This document shows, one piece after another, positions 28,769-38,487 of a stretch of DNA of 64,000 bases. The notes beneath the pieces are model-generated. The model saw nothing but the letters and a program-made list of their open reading frames with translations. It had not been told where the DNA came from and did no database searches. A program made the position numbers and the translations under genes. Source of the stretch: a virus; the IMG/VR virus record IMGVR_UViG_3300007513_001900, positions 1-64,000 of that record; one strand, 5' to 3'. Positions within the stretch are counted from its first letter, which is position 1, and each line of letters starts with the position of its first letter.

Positions 28769-30385
28769 ATGACACATCGTTTCGAAAAATACTTTCCGTA
28801 TGATAATATTAGAGATCAGCAGACAACTGCAATCAAATTTGCCCTTCAAGAGTTTATCGATAATGACAAGAAATTTGTGATTATTGAGGCCGGTACCGGG
28901 TGTGGCAAGTCAGCAATTGCGTATACTGTATCACAATATATGAATAAGCATATGCCTGACGTCGATGAGTTCGAACAGGGCACATGGTTTGTAACAACGC
29001 AAAAAGTGCTTCAAGATCAGTATGTCAAAGATTATGCAGCTATGGGTATGAAGTCTATTAAAAGTTCGAGCAATTATATGTGTACGTTCAAAAAGGGAAA
29101 TACATGTCGTGATAGTGCTAAAGAACTTCGCGCTGAAGAACGGGGTAGCAAATTTTGGAATGCATGCATGATGGGATGTTTATATAAGAAAAAGAAAGAA
29201 GCTTTTTTAAGCTCGAAGAATAGTGTTACTAACTATCCATACTTTTTGACAGAGGCTACTTATTCCGGAAAGATTGGTGCAAGACAACTTCTTGTTATTG
29301 ATGAAGCACATAATACAGAAACAGAGTTGAGCAAATTTATTGAAGTAGCTATCACAGAAAGATTTGCTAAAAGTACACTCAAAATGAGTATTCCTAAAAA
29401 TAACACACAAATACAAACTTATAAGTGGGTTAGCAATACATACTTTCCAAAGCTAGCTAGTCATAGATCTCATATTAATTCGATGTTAGAAAAATATAGC
29501 GGTCTTAAGGACAAGCTAAAAGATTTTATTTCACTAGCTAGACAAGTAGATCTGATTAATAGTCACTACGAAAAAATAAAAAGATTCTTAGAATTATATG
29601 ATAAAGATAATTGGGTCTTTGACTATGAGAAAGGCTACGGTAGAAAAAGTGATAAAATTATTTTTAAGCCTATCGATGTGTCACCATATGGGTCACAGAT
29701 AGCCTTTAGACTGGGTCGCAAAATTCTTATGATGTCCGCAACAATATTAGACAAAGATGGGTACTGCCAATCTCTTGGGATCCCTAAAGATCAAACTGCG
29801 TTTATATCGATGCCCTCACCATTTCCTGTCAAGAACAGACCTATATTTTTCTGCCCAATTGGAAAAATGTCAATGAATCAAATCGATGACACACTGCCAA
29901 AGTTGACAAAAGCTATCAAGGCAATTCTAGAACAACACAAAAATGACAAAGGAATTATTCATACACATTCATTTAAAATTGCAAATCACCTCAAGAAGAG
30001 TTTGAAAAGCAGTAGAATTATAATTCACGACTCAGATAATCGTGAAGCAATGCTTAAAAAACATATAGCATCAAAAAAGTCGACTGTATTGTTATCACCA
30101 TCAATGACTGAAGGGATTGATCTAGTGGGCGAAGCTTCGAGGTTTCAAATAGTTTGCAAAGTACCATATCCATATCTCGGTGACAAGCTTGTTAAAAAGA
30201 GAATGAATAAGTGGAAGTGGTGGTACCCATTACAAACTGCAAAAACTATAGTTCAGTCTGTCGGAAGAAGCGTTAGAAATTCTGAAGACCATGCAGTGAC
30301 ATATATACTAGATGAGAACTGGGAATTATTTTACAGCAGGAATAAAAAATATTTTCCTGATGAATTCCACAAATGTATGATGTAA
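28769..30385 (+). CDS. DinG/XPD-like iron-sulfur superfamily 2 helicase
   Basis: The 538-residue protein has Walker A 'EAGTGCGKSA', four cysteines between motifs I and II ('YMCTFKKGNTC' and 'ACMMGC') that fit the Fe-S cluster of XPD-type helicases, and the 'VIDEAHN' DEAH box. It also has 'THSFKIANHL', 'LLSPSMTEGIDL' and 'QSVGRSVRN'. These enzymes unwind DNA 5' to 3' and clear R-loops or repair forks. The length is a little short compared with cellular DinG (about 700). It likely serves phage DNA replication or repair. Confidence 0.85.
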   Translation: MTHRFEKYFPYDNIRDQQTTAIKFALQEFIDNDKKFVIIEAGTGCGKSAIAYTVSQYMNKHMPDVDEFEQGTWFVTTQKVLQDQYVKDYAAMGMKSIKSSSNYMCTFKKGNTCRDSAKELRAEERGSKFWNACMMGCLYKKKKEAFLSSKNSVTNYPYFLTEATYSGKIGARQLLVIDEAHNTETELSKFIEVAITERFAKSTLKMSIPKNNTQIQTYKWVSNTYFPKLASHRSHINSMLEKYSGLKDKLKDFISLARQVDLINSHYEKIKRFLELYDKDNWVFDYEKGYGRKSDKIIFKPIDVSPYGSQIAFRLGRKILMMSATILDKDGYCQSLGIPKDQTAFISMPSPFPVKNRPIFFCPIGKMSMNQIDDTLPKLTKAIKAILEQHKNDKGIIHTHSFKIANHLKKSLKSSRIIIHDSDNREAMLKKHIASKKSTVLLSPSMTEGIDLVGEASRFQIVCKVPYPYLGDKLVKKRMNKWKWWYPLQTAKTIVQSVGRSVRNSEDHAVTYILDENWELFYSRNKKYFPDEFHKCMM

Positions 30386-30405
30386 CAACAATATGAGGTT
30401 TAAAC

Positions 30406-30933
30406 ATGCCAGCACTGATATTCGAAGATGTTATCGACTTGAAAGCGCATATCGACAGTAACTATGAAGATTTTTCTATCTATGCAACATCTGGTGGCTT
30501 TGATCCTCTGCATGTAGGACATCTTAGATGTATACAAGGGACAGCAGACATGGCATGTGGTGAGAGCGATCTAAGTCTACCAATGGGTATTGTTGTTGTT
30601 ATTGTCAATGGTGATGGGTTTCTAGAACGCAAGAAAGGATTTTCATTTATGCCCCACAATGAAAGACTAGAAATAGCAGCAGGAGTTGAAGGTGTCGACT
30701 TTGTTGTTGGGTGGGATGATGGCAGCCAATTCGTTACTGAAGCGCTGAGGTGTTTAAAGCCTGACTTCTTTACAAAGGGCGGAGACAGAACAGACAAGAC
30801 AACTGTTCCGGAATTTTCGCTTTGTGAGGAAATTGGGTGTAGGGTTATATTTAACGTCGGGGGAGGAAAAGTTCAGAGTAGTTCAGAACTTGTCAAAAAT
30901 GCGCAGGAAAAAAAGAAATCTTCACATATTTGA
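30406..30933 (+). CDS. Cytidylyltransferase-like (HldE/TagD type) nucleotidyltransferase
   Basis: The 175 residues contain 'GGFDPLHVGHL' (nucleotide-binding H-x-G-H), 'NGDGFLERKKGF', 'NERLEIAAGVEGVDFVVG' and 'KGGDRTDK'. This is the pattern of the ADP-heptose synthase nucleotidyltransferase domain and glycerol-3-phosphate cytidylyltransferase relatives, which activate sugar or polyol phosphates. It could supply the glycan cluster. Kinase domains are absent. It overlaps the HAD gene that follows. Confidence 0.8.
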   Translation: MPALIFEDVIDLKAHIDSNYEDFSIYATSGGFDPLHVGHLRCIQGTADMACGESDLSLPMGIVVVIVNGDGFLERKKGFSFMPHNERLEIAAGVEGVDFVVGWDDGSQFVTEALRCLKPDFFTKGGDRTDKTTVPEFSLCEEIGCRVIFNVGGGKVQSSSELVKNAQEKKKSSHI

Positions 30934-31414
30934 TTTTGATGACACACTAGTAAAGTCAGACTCTAAAGTTATTATTACTCACATCGATGGCTCTGTTGAT
31001 GAGCTTACTAGTAGTGAGTATGCAAAGTATGTCCCCAGGCGCGGTGACGAATTCAATTTTGAAAATTTCGAAAAGTATCCGGACAGCATTGAATTAATTC
31101 AACACACATATAATAATCTAATCGCAGCTATCAATAAAGACGGAATAAGAAATGTAGTTATATTGACTGCACGTTCAAATCCGGCGCCAGTGAAGAAATT
31201 TCTCAAAACACTGAATTTGGGTGCAATTGATGTAGAGGCAGTAGGAAGCTCTGACCCTATGCTTAAAGCACTTTATGTAATCAGTAGAATCAAAGATGAT
31301 GACATTACCATGGTTCACGTGCATGAAGATAATCTATCTAATATTAGAGCGATTCGCAAAGTTGTCGACAATATGGGAAATATAAAATTTCAGTCGACAT
31401 TAATAAGACACTAA
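30899..31414 (+). CDS. HAD superfamily hydrolase (171 aa)
   Basis: ATG 30899 is preferred; a GTG at 30824 would overlap the upstream gene by 110 bases. The product begins with 'HIFDFDDTLVKSDS' (HAD motif I, D-x-D-D-T), then 'VVILTARSNPAPVKKFL' (motif II) and 'VHVHEDNLSNI' (motif IV-like). It is a small phosphatase-type HAD; the substrate is unknown. Linkage to the nucleotidyltransferase suggests sugar-phosphate or nucleotide chemistry, but an end-healing phosphatase is also possible. Confidence 0.75.
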   Translation: MRRKKRNLHIFDFDDTLVKSDSKVIITHIDGSVDELTSSEYAKYVPRRGDEFNFENFEKYPDSIELIQHTYNNLIAAINKDGIRNVVILTARSNPAPVKKFLKTLNLGAIDVEAVGSSDPMLKALYVISRIKDDDITMVHVHEDNLSNIRAIRKVVDNMGNIKFQSTLIRH

Positions 31415-31509
31415 TATATTATCAAATGTTTATTTATAAATATGATAATATGCGCGGGATAATTGAAACACTGCACTAATCGATCTCCCAAACCATACTT
31501 AGAGGTAAT

Positions 31510-32712
31510 ATGTCAATTTTTCGTGAACATAAGAGAGTTGCAGATCGATCAGCATCTGACAGACGTCGTCACAAAAAGAAAATTGAGAGAGCGATTAGAG
31601 ATGGTGTACACCATATTGTCGCAGATGAGTCTATTATTGGTCAAGATGGGACAAAAAAAATAAAAATCCCGGTCCGTGGTATCAAAGAATATAAATTTAT
31701 CTACGGTGACAACAAAACTAACAAGAACGTAGGTTCTGCTCCCGGCAAGGACATCAAAAAAGGTCAAGTTATTGGCGATGCTGGTAGTCCCCAACAAGCA
31801 CCTGGATCGGGTGAGCCTGGGAATGAAGCTGGTGAAGAGTATTACGAGGTAGAAATTACCCTCGAGGAATTATCATACTACTTGTTCAATGATTTAGAAT
31901 TACCTGATCTAGAAAAAAAGACTCTCAAGAATATTGTGGGTGAAAAAATTAAGCGCCATGGCTATAGAAAGAATGGAATTCGGCCGCGACTTGATAAGAA
32001 AAAGACGATTATAAACAAAATCAAGAGGCAGAAAGCAACTAACCATGAAAATAAATTATCTGGCAGTGTAGGAAACGATGAAGAGAGCTTTCCATTTCAT
32101 GAAAACGACTTACAGTACAGGCACATCAAGGTTACAAATAAAGAATCTAGTAACGCTGTAATATTTTTCCTCATGGATGTGTCCGGTTCGATGACACAAG
32201 AAAAGAAATTTTTAGCTAGAAGCTTCTATTTTCTATTGTATCATTTCATTAGACATCGCTATGAAAAAGTCGACGTCATATTTATAGCACATGACTCAGA
32301 AGCATATGAAGTTGATGAAGAAAAGTTTTTTCAGCGTGGTAATAGTGGCGGTACAATAGTCTCGTCAGGTTTAGTCAAGATTAATAATATTATTGATAAG
32401 CGTTATCACCCATCATTGTGGAACGTATATGTTTTTCAATGCTCTGATGGTGATAACTGGTCTAGTGATACTCAAAAAACTCTAGAAGAAGCTCAAAAGC
32501 TAAAAGACAAAAGCCAACTATTTGGCTACTGCGAAATTGAGCCTGAGGATGAGAGAATTAAGTGGACAACTAGCGAGTCTAGAATGTCATCTGTATATGA
32601 AGTACTTAGTGGCGGAAATTTTAAAATTGTCAAAGTTTTCAATAAGCATGATATATGGCCAGGGTTTCAGAAACTATTGGGCAAAAAAATGATAGGCAAG
32701 GACAATACATAA
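31510..32712 (+). CDS. yeaH: YeaH/YhbH family VWA protein (DUF444)
   Basis: The 400-residue product has an N-terminal 'FREHKRVADRSASDRRRHKK', a 'ADESIIGQDG' and 'IKIPVRGIKEY' region, and a VWA-like domain with MIDAS 'MDVSGSM' near residue 222. All are hallmarks of YeaH/YhbH (DUF444), which is about 427 residues in bacteria. YeaH works with the kinase PrkA and SpoVR in stress and starvation responses. The stop overlaps the SpoVR start (TAATG). It is the first gene of a three-gene operon. Confidence 0.9.
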   Translation: MSIFREHKRVADRSASDRRRHKKKIERAIRDGVHHIVADESIIGQDGTKKIKIPVRGIKEYKFIYGDNKTNKNVGSAPGKDIKKGQVIGDAGSPQQAPGSGEPGNEAGEEYYEVEITLEELSYYLFNDLELPDLEKKTLKNIVGEKIKRHGYRKNGIRPRLDKKKTIINKIKRQKATNHENKLSGSVGNDEESFPFHENDLQYRHIKVTNKESSNAVIFFLMDVSGSMTQEKKFLARSFYFLLYHFIRHRYEKVDVIFIAHDSEAYEVDEEKFFQRGNSGGTIVSSGLVKINNIIDKRYHPSLWNVYVFQCSDGDNWSSDTQKTLEEAQKLKDKSQLFGYCEIEPEDERIKWTTSESRMSSVYEVLSGGNFKIVKVFNKHDIWPGFQKLLGKKMIGKDNT

Positions 32713-34025
32713 TGTTTTTAGAAGACTGGGATTTCAAATTTCTTCAAGAGTGGGATGATAAAATAAAGATTGCAGCTGAAGAAGCTGGATTAGATTGGTT
32801 TGACATACATTACGAGGTATGTGATTACTTGTCAATGATAGGCCACATGTCATACCATGGTATGCCTTCTCATTACGGTCATTGGAGTTTTGGAAAGTCA
32901 TTTGAAAGAACTCAACAGCAATACAATTTGGGCATGTCCGGGCTCCCTTACGAGCTTATAATAAACTCTGATCCCTCGATTGCATATCTCATGCGTGAAA
33001 ATGCTGCGTACCTTCAGTTGCTGATTATGTGTCACTGTGTAGGTCACTCTGATTTCTTCAAAAATAATCGTATGTTTAGTCATACTGGGCCCAAGTCTAT
33101 TGTTCAAAGAATGCGATCATCTAGAAAAAGAATTCAATCGTACATTGAAGATCCAACTATTGGAATTGTGTTAGTAGAAGAAGTTCTAGATGCTGCGCAT
33201 GCGATTCAATTCCAAACTCATAGATATCATATTAATCGACCGTCTGAAGAAGAGCTCAGAGAAAAATATACCAAATTGATAAAAGAAGATGTTGATGGGA
33301 AGTACAAAGATTTTGATCTAGATGATATACCACTTGAGCCTGAGTATGATTTACTCAATTTTGTCATTAATCACGCGCCGAAGATTCCGGACTGGAAAAA
33401 AGATATTCTAGAAATTGTCCGGAACCAATCACAATATTTTATCCCTCAAATTCAGACAAAAATAATGAATGAGGGCTGGGCATCATTCTGGCACTATAGA
33501 CTAATGCATACACTTGATCTTCCACAAGAATATCATCTTCCTTTTTTGAAAAGTCATAATCAAGTTATTAGACCGCATATTGGTGGTCTAAATCCTTACC
33601 ATCTGGGTTTTGAAATGTTCAAAAGAATTGAAGAGCGTCACGGAATAGATGAGTGCTTTATTGCAAGAGAAACATGCCATGATGCATCTTTTCTACGACA
33701 ATACCTTACACAAAATGACTGTTACGAGTTAGGATTGTTTAGTTTTTCTAAACAAAAGGACAAATTTGTCATTGATGAAATATCAAATGATGAAGGATGG
33801 AAAAGTGTGAGAAGTGACTTAATCAACAATGTTGGGACTAATGGTATACCCGTTATCTATATTGATAGTATTGATGACGGTGACATGCTAATATTACGTC
33901 ATGAGCATGATGGTAGAGATTTAGATCTTTCACATGCTGACGAGGTTGTTGTACACTTAACAACTTTATGGGGTGACGTCGTCAAATTATACACAATTGT
34001 CGAAGGCGACATCTGGGAGATCTGA
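32712..34025 (+). CDS. spoVR: SpoVR family protein
   Basis: The start ATG 32712 overlaps the yeaH stop. The 437 residues include 'FDIHYEVCDYLSMIGHMSYHG', 'MPSHYGHWSFGKSFE', 'HCVGHSDFFKNN', 'MNEGWASFWHYRLMH' and 'NPYHLGFEMFKRIEE', all conserved in SpoVR/YcgB. The fold is zincin-like and the molecular activity is unclear. Bacterial SpoVR is about 500 residues, so this one is somewhat short. It sits between yeaH and prkA, the standard partners. Confidence 0.9.
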   Translation: MFLEDWDFKFLQEWDDKIKIAAEEAGLDWFDIHYEVCDYLSMIGHMSYHGMPSHYGHWSFGKSFERTQQQYNLGMSGLPYELIINSDPSIAYLMRENAAYLQLLIMCHCVGHSDFFKNNRMFSHTGPKSIVQRMRSSRKRIQSYIEDPTIGIVLVEEVLDAAHAIQFQTHRYHINRPSEEELREKYTKLIKEDVDGKYKDFDLDDIPLEPEYDLLNFVINHAPKIPDWKKDILEIVRNQSQYFIPQIQTKIMNEGWASFWHYRLMHTLDLPQEYHLPFLKSHNQVIRPHIGGLNPYHLGFEMFKRIEERHGIDECFIARETCHDASFLRQYLTQNDCYELGLFSFSKQKDKFVIDEISNDEGWKSVRSDLINNVGTNGIPVIYIDSIDDGDMLILRHEHDGRDLDLSHADEVVVHLTTLWGDVVKLYTIVEGDIWEI

Positions 34026-34065
34026 GTTATGAAAAATCAATTAATCACCAAGGGTAAGGTAACCA

Positions 34066-36015
34066 ATGAGTAAGAAAAAAGCTGTGACAGAAAAAGAATT
34101 CTTAGACATTATTCATAGTCAGCGTTCTGACAGTAGAAAAGAAAAGAAATTTCGAGGCACATTTTTAGAGTATTTAGATCTCGTCAAGAAGAATCCGGAG
34201 ATCGTAATACTGTCACACAAAAGACTTCGAAATGCACTCGAATCCCATGGTGTCCGAACAATGGATAGCAGTGACTCTAGAAAAAACAAGATCTTCGGTG
34301 GTGATAATATCAAAATATATGATTATTTTGATAGTGAGTTTTTTGGTATGGAACGAGTAATCTCAAAAATAATGAGATTCTTGAATTCAGCTGCTAGTAA
34401 GGGAGAAGAGAGTCGACAAGTTCTACTTCTAATGGGCCCAGTTGGTGCAGGAAAATCTGCGCTTACAGAGCATATCAAAAGCTCCCTAGAGGGATTTACT
34501 TACTATCACTTAGAAAATGATCCTCAAAGAGGTGAGCCGTTACAGCTAATTCCAAGAAGTCTTAGGGATCAGTTCAATAGCATGCTAGGTGTATCGATCG
34601 ATGGAGATATAAGTCCAGTAGCTAGATGGAACCTTCTAGAAGACTATGATGGAAAATATGAAGACATGACTGTTGTTGAAACAACATTTTCTCAGCGAGG
34701 CCGGAGAGGAATTGCATCAGTCCCACCAATGGACGCAAATAGTCAGGATGTAGGAGTTTTGATTGGTACAGAGGATATATCTAAGCTTGATAAGTACTCT
34801 GAAGATGACCCACGTGTTCTATCACTTAACGGTGCATTCAATGTCGGTAATCGTGGGATTGTAGAGTTAGTTGAGGTTTTCAAGAACGAAATAGAATTCT
34901 TGCACACCATTATCACAGCAACACAAGAAAAAAGAATCCCATCACCTGGAAAGAATGACATGTTGCACTTTGACGGTGTTATTCTTGCACACTGTAATGA
35001 ATCAGAGTGGAATCGATTCCAGAGTGAGCATACTAACGAAGCTATTATGGATAGAATTGTTAAGATCAATGTTCCCTATATTTTAGAATTAGATAGAGAA
35101 GTCATGATTTATGAGAAAATTCTTAGTAGGTCTGATTTTGACGCCCATATTGCGCCGCATACTCTAGAGGTTGCTAGCATGTTCTCTGTACTTTCTAGAC
35201 TTAAGCCCTCTAGCAAGTGTGATCTACTTACAAAGATGAAAATATATAACGGTGATGAAGTTATTGAAAAAGGTCGTGTAAAGAAGGTAGACATTGAAGA
35301 TCTAAGAGAAGAGTCTAGCGATGAGGGGATGAAAGGTATATCAACACGATTCATAATGAAAGCTATAGATAATGCACTAACTGACTCTGACAAAAATATC
35401 ATAACACCTATAGCGATTATAGATAGTGTTATCAAGCAAGTCAAAGAACAGATTATCAATGAAGAATTCAAGACTAAGTGTCTAGAAATCATTCAGCAAA
35501 CTGTTAGAGAAGAATACTTGAAAATTCTAGAAACAGAAATTGCTAAAGCATTCATATCAGCTTACTCAGAACAGGCTCAGAATTTATTTGATACATACTT
35601 GGATAATGCTGAAGCTTACACAACACGTCAAAAAATGAAAGATAAAGTTACGAAAGAAGAGCGATCTCCCGACGAACACTTCATGAAGATTATCGAAGAG
35701 CAAATTGGTATTATAGGGTCTGCACGTGATGGATTCAGAAGTGATGTTACTGCTTATATGTTTGCAAAAATGAGACGCAAAGAAACAATCAATTATCAAA
35801 GTTATGAGCCGCTCAAAGAAGCTATAGAGAATTATCTAATAGGCTCAGTCAAAGATATGGCTAGAATTGTTACAAAATCTAAAACCAGAGATGATGACCA
35901 ACAGAAAAAATATTCTGAAATGGTACAGACGCTAATTGACGATTATGGTTATAATGAACATAGCGCTGAAGAGATTCTGACGTATGCTAGTAACAATCTT
36001 TGGCGAGATAACTAA
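34066..36015 (+). CDS. prkA: PrkA family AAA+ serine protein kinase
   Basis: The 649 residues match the length of bacterial PrkA/YeaG (about 640). It has the N-terminal PrkA AAA domain with Walker A 'GPVGAGKSAL', 'LENDPQRGEPLQLIP', 'GVLIGTEDISKLD' and 'LNGAFNVGNRGIVE'. The region 'CNESEWNRFQ' and a C-terminal helical domain with 'DEHFMKIIEEQIGI' also match. PrkA is a serine kinase/AAA+ ATPase linked to starvation and sporulation pathways. The ribosome site is GGTAAGG-like. It is the last core gene of the yeaH-spoVR-prkA operon. Confidence 0.9.
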   Translation: MSKKKAVTEKEFLDIIHSQRSDSRKEKKFRGTFLEYLDLVKKNPEIVILSHKRLRNALESHGVRTMDSSDSRKNKIFGGDNIKIYDYFDSEFFGMERVISKIMRFLNSAASKGEESRQVLLLMGPVGAGKSALTEHIKSSLEGFTYYHLENDPQRGEPLQLIPRSLRDQFNSMLGVSIDGDISPVARWNLLEDYDGKYEDMTVVETTFSQRGRRGIASVPPMDANSQDVGVLIGTEDISKLDKYSEDDPRVLSLNGAFNVGNRGIVELVEVFKNEIEFLHTIITATQEKRIPSPGKNDMLHFDGVILAHCNESEWNRFQSEHTNEAIMDRIVKINVPYILELDREVMIYEKILSRSDFDAHIAPHTLEVASMFSVLSRLKPSSKCDLLTKMKIYNGDEVIEKGRVKKVDIEDLREESSDEGMKGISTRFIMKAIDNALTDSDKNIITPIAIIDSVIKQVKEQIINEEFKTKCLEIIQQTVREEYLKILETEIAKAFISAYSEQAQNLFDTYLDNAEAYTTRQKMKDKVTKEERSPDEHFMKIIEEQIGIIGSARDGFRSDVTAYMFAKMRRKETINYQSYEPLKEAIENYLIGSVKDMARIVTKSKTRDDDQQKKYSEMVQTLIDDYGYNEHSAEEILTYASNNLWRDN

Positions 36016-36041
36016 TACCTCAAACAGCAACAGGAGACCAA

Positions 36042-36305
36042 GTGTCAAAAAACAGTATTAACATTCAACTTCCGGAGATTTTGTGCATATGCAGCTGTAC
36101 ACTCCTAATTTCAGGGTTGACATGGCAAGCCTGGCTATTTTTTGGCTTAGGCCTCTTTGGAGCACTTATTAGAACATCTCTTTTACTACAGACACAGAAA
36201 TTAGCTAAAGAAAAAGTTGAAAGCAGTACTGGTATGCTAGCTGACATCGGTAAAGAAATAGTAAATGCTGTTAAGAATTCTGGTAATGATAATCGATATC
36301 ACTAA
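36042..36305 (+). CDS. Small two-helix membrane protein
   Basis: GTG 36042 follows a CAGGAGACC ribosome site. The 87 residues have hydrophobic segments at about 12-27 and 30-50 (WLFFGLGLFGALI) and then a helical soluble tail. It sits directly after prkA in the same operon. It could anchor a partner at the membrane. No family is recognised. Confidence 0.6.
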   Translation: MSKNSINIQLPEILCICSCTLLISGLTWQAWLFFGLGLFGALIRTSLLLQTQKLAKEKVESSTGMLADIGKEIVNAVKNSGNDNRYH

Positions 36306-36322
36306 AACGAGGTACATCTCAT

Positions 36323-37723
36323 ATGAAATCCCGGGTGCTCTCAAGCAGTGATGTTGATAAAAAGCTTATTTCTTATGTTTCAGATTTAGATGAGTATGTA
36401 AACTTACTCTTTGATGGTAAATCAACTATAGCATATACAGGGGGCGTCATAGGATTAGCACCGATAGATATTCTTCGAATGACAGGAGAATGTCCTCTAA
36501 GCAATACTAATGATATCCTCCTAAGGAATGTATTGATAAACTCTATCATTACATCAGAGAACAAGTGGAGCTGCTCTGGTGTTATCACAGTGCTAGCCTT
36601 CTTAGAGATGTCTAAATACTTAATCAAACGTAAAAAATTACGTAATAATGAGACACTCAATGACATCGACGTAATAATTTCTAGACTTTCAAAGCAAACT
36701 AGAAGATGCTCATCATCTCAAGCACTCACAATATGCGAAAACATAATGAAAGATGACCTGTCTTCACACGCAGTGAAAAAGACAGTTCAGATGTCTGGGG
36801 CTGACGGTCAAATTCATTTTGTACAAAGAGATTCACCATCAAGCTATATTCGTGTAAAGAGTGGATATAAATTTCTGAAATGTGATATTCCTGAAATATT
36901 TCAGAAAGAGTATAGTAATTTGCCATGGATTAGGTCAAATCCCAAAGTATTGATAATCGATGGCATCGTAGAGTCTATAGGTTCAATTCATAATATTTTG
37001 GACGCGTCTATAAAAGATCATGATTCATGTGTGATTATCGCGCGCGGGTTTGGAGGCGATGTTGAAAATACACTAGCTGTCAATATGTCATATGGGCGTC
37101 TGAACGTCTTTCCAATTGCGGTGCAGTCTGATGAAATTGGTGCTAATCAATTGTTTGATATTGCAGCTGTGTGTAATGCTGATGTTGTCTCTTCTCTTAA
37201 GGGTGATGTCATATCTTGCAAAACATTTGAAGACTTAGTTAGTATTGATGAAATTGAGATTACTGATCGCGGGGTTACGATTTACAATGACACCACTAAG
37301 ACTCTTGTCGCAAAAAGAAGATCATCTCTCAAGAAAAAGCTGGGAAATATCGACACTAGCAATGGATTTGACTCTGCAGAATTTCAAAGGAATATGTTTA
37401 GTGAAAGAATTCGATCACTAATTGACAAGGGTGTAGAGCTAAATGTTGGATCTGATTTTGGTGTTAGCAGCGGAATTACTAGAGACAGAATAGAGTCAGG
37501 AATTAGAGTCTATAGAGACTCATGTCGCCATGGAATAATAAGCACATCAGATTCTATAAACTATTTGCCGAGACACCTCAGAAGCATAGCTTCCAGACTC
37601 GAGTCTGCTGGGATATATAATATGTCAGCGCCCGGATTTCTTGCCGGCCTCAAGATTGGGCATCAAACAGCAATTACTTGTTCTAGGGTGGGTGCATGGG
37701 TTGTGTGCGATGAATCATACTAA
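36323..37723 (+). CDS. Divergent GroEL-like chaperonin, ATPase motif lost
   Basis: The 466-residue product aligns by eye with GroEL along its length. Residues about 15-100 resemble the N-terminal equatorial part ('GGVIGLAPIDILRMTGE', 'VITVLAFLEM'). The apical domain is clear: 'VKSGYKF', 'PKVLIIDGIVESIGSIHNIL', 'CVIIARGFGGDVENTLAVNM', 'VFPIAV'. Then comes 'SERIRSLIDKGVELNVGSDF' with 'RDRIESGIRVYRD', matching 'R...L.GGVA.I.VG....D-x-x-x-A'. The GDGTT nucleotide motif is replaced by 'SCSGVIT', and the last 80 or so residues are missing. It could be a substrate-binding ring or a cofactor for host GroEL. Confidence 0.7.
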   Translation: MKSRVLSSSDVDKKLISYVSDLDEYVNLLFDGKSTIAYTGGVIGLAPIDILRMTGECPLSNTNDILLRNVLINSIITSENKWSCSGVITVLAFLEMSKYLIKRKKLRNNETLNDIDVIISRLSKQTRRCSSSQALTICENIMKDDLSSHAVKKTVQMSGADGQIHFVQRDSPSSYIRVKSGYKFLKCDIPEIFQKEYSNLPWIRSNPKVLIIDGIVESIGSIHNILDASIKDHDSCVIIARGFGGDVENTLAVNMSYGRLNVFPIAVQSDEIGANQLFDIAAVCNADVVSSLKGDVISCKTFEDLVSIDEIEITDRGVTIYNDTTKTLVAKRRSSLKKKLGNIDTSNGFDSAEFQRNMFSERIRSLIDKGVELNVGSDFGVSSGITRDRIESGIRVYRDSCRHGIISTSDSINYLPRHLRSIASRLESAGIYNMSAPGFLAGLKIGHQTAITCSRVGAWVVCDESY

Positions 37724-38204
37724 TATAGCTAATAGTCACAAATCTATATGGCGTAGATCATATGATGGCAGCAATATTAGTCTAAAAGATATCATCAGCA
37801 TTATCAAACAAAAGAAAGATTACACAGTACATGTAGGAACAGATTCTCACAATTCTAGAAGTGTACGAGATCGATATGTCTTCTCTAGCACCATATGTCT
37901 TTATCTAGAGGGAAAGGGCGGATTTTATTTTTTCTGCAGAGATGTACCAGACATAAAATACAGTTCTTTGTCAGGACGATTAACAGAAGAAGTCAATCGA
38001 TCGCTAGCTGTATCTAATAGTATTCGTAAAGTGCTAGCTAACAGAAAGATTGCTGTACATGTCGATGTCAATAAAGACACTAAATTCAAGAGCGGTAAAT
38101 TTTCTTCAATATTTAAGAGTTGGGTTATGTCTTCTGGTTACTCGTATGTACAGAAGCCAGATTCATGGGCTTCATGTTGTGTTGCCGACCGACATGCTAA
38201 GTAA
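37710..38204 (+). CDS. YkuK-like (DUF458) RNase H-fold protein
   Basis: ATG 37710 overlaps the end of the chaperonin gene. The 164 residues have 'VHVGTDSHN', 'LYLEGKGGFYFFCRDVPD', 'GRLTEEVNRSLAVSNSI', 'IAVHVDVNKD' and 'PDSWASCCVADRHAK', the conserved blocks of the YkuK/DUF458 family. These have a predicted RNase H-like nuclease fold with acidic residues Asp (GTDS) and Asp (VDVN). The biological substrate is not established. Length is typical (about 165-175). Confidence 0.8.
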   Translation: MNHTNIANSHKSIWRRSYDGSNISLKDIISIIKQKKDYTVHVGTDSHNSRSVRDRYVFSSTICLYLEGKGGFYFFCRDVPDIKYSSLSGRLTEEVNRSLAVSNSIRKVLANRKIAVHVDVNKDTKFKSGKFSSIFKSWVMSSGYSYVQKPDSWASCCVADRHAK

Positions 38205-38258
38205 TATTATTTTACTTCCTCGCTGCCCAGGTTAATGTTTCTGAAACAGGAGGATATT

Positions 38259-38477
38259 ATGACATTACAAACTCAAGTTGGCAGAAATGCAATAGATGTT
38301 CTAGAAGTTATCAAAACAGCAGTGGTTACTGAACTACTTGAAGCTAAAGGTGTTGGGGCACTAACACTATCAGATAAGGAAATGTCCGTGCTAGTCAGGT
38401 TAGTAACAGGCTCAATCGAGAAATCATTTCAGAACGGCTTGAATAGCATACTTTCGCCGCTAGAAAAAGCTTCCTAA
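38259..38477 (+). CDS. Unknown helical protein (72 aa)
   Basis: ATG 38259 follows a CAGGAGG site; the longer frame from 38235 lacks one. The product is almost entirely helical ('AIDVLEVIKTAVVTELLEAK', 'SVLVRLVTGSIEKSF') with a short polar end. No family is recognised. Confidence 0.6.
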   Translation: MTLQTQVGRNAIDVLEVIKTAVVTELLEAKGVGALTLSDKEMSVLVRLVTGSIEKSFQNGLNSILSPLEKAS

Positions 38478-38487
38478 GTGTTATTCA

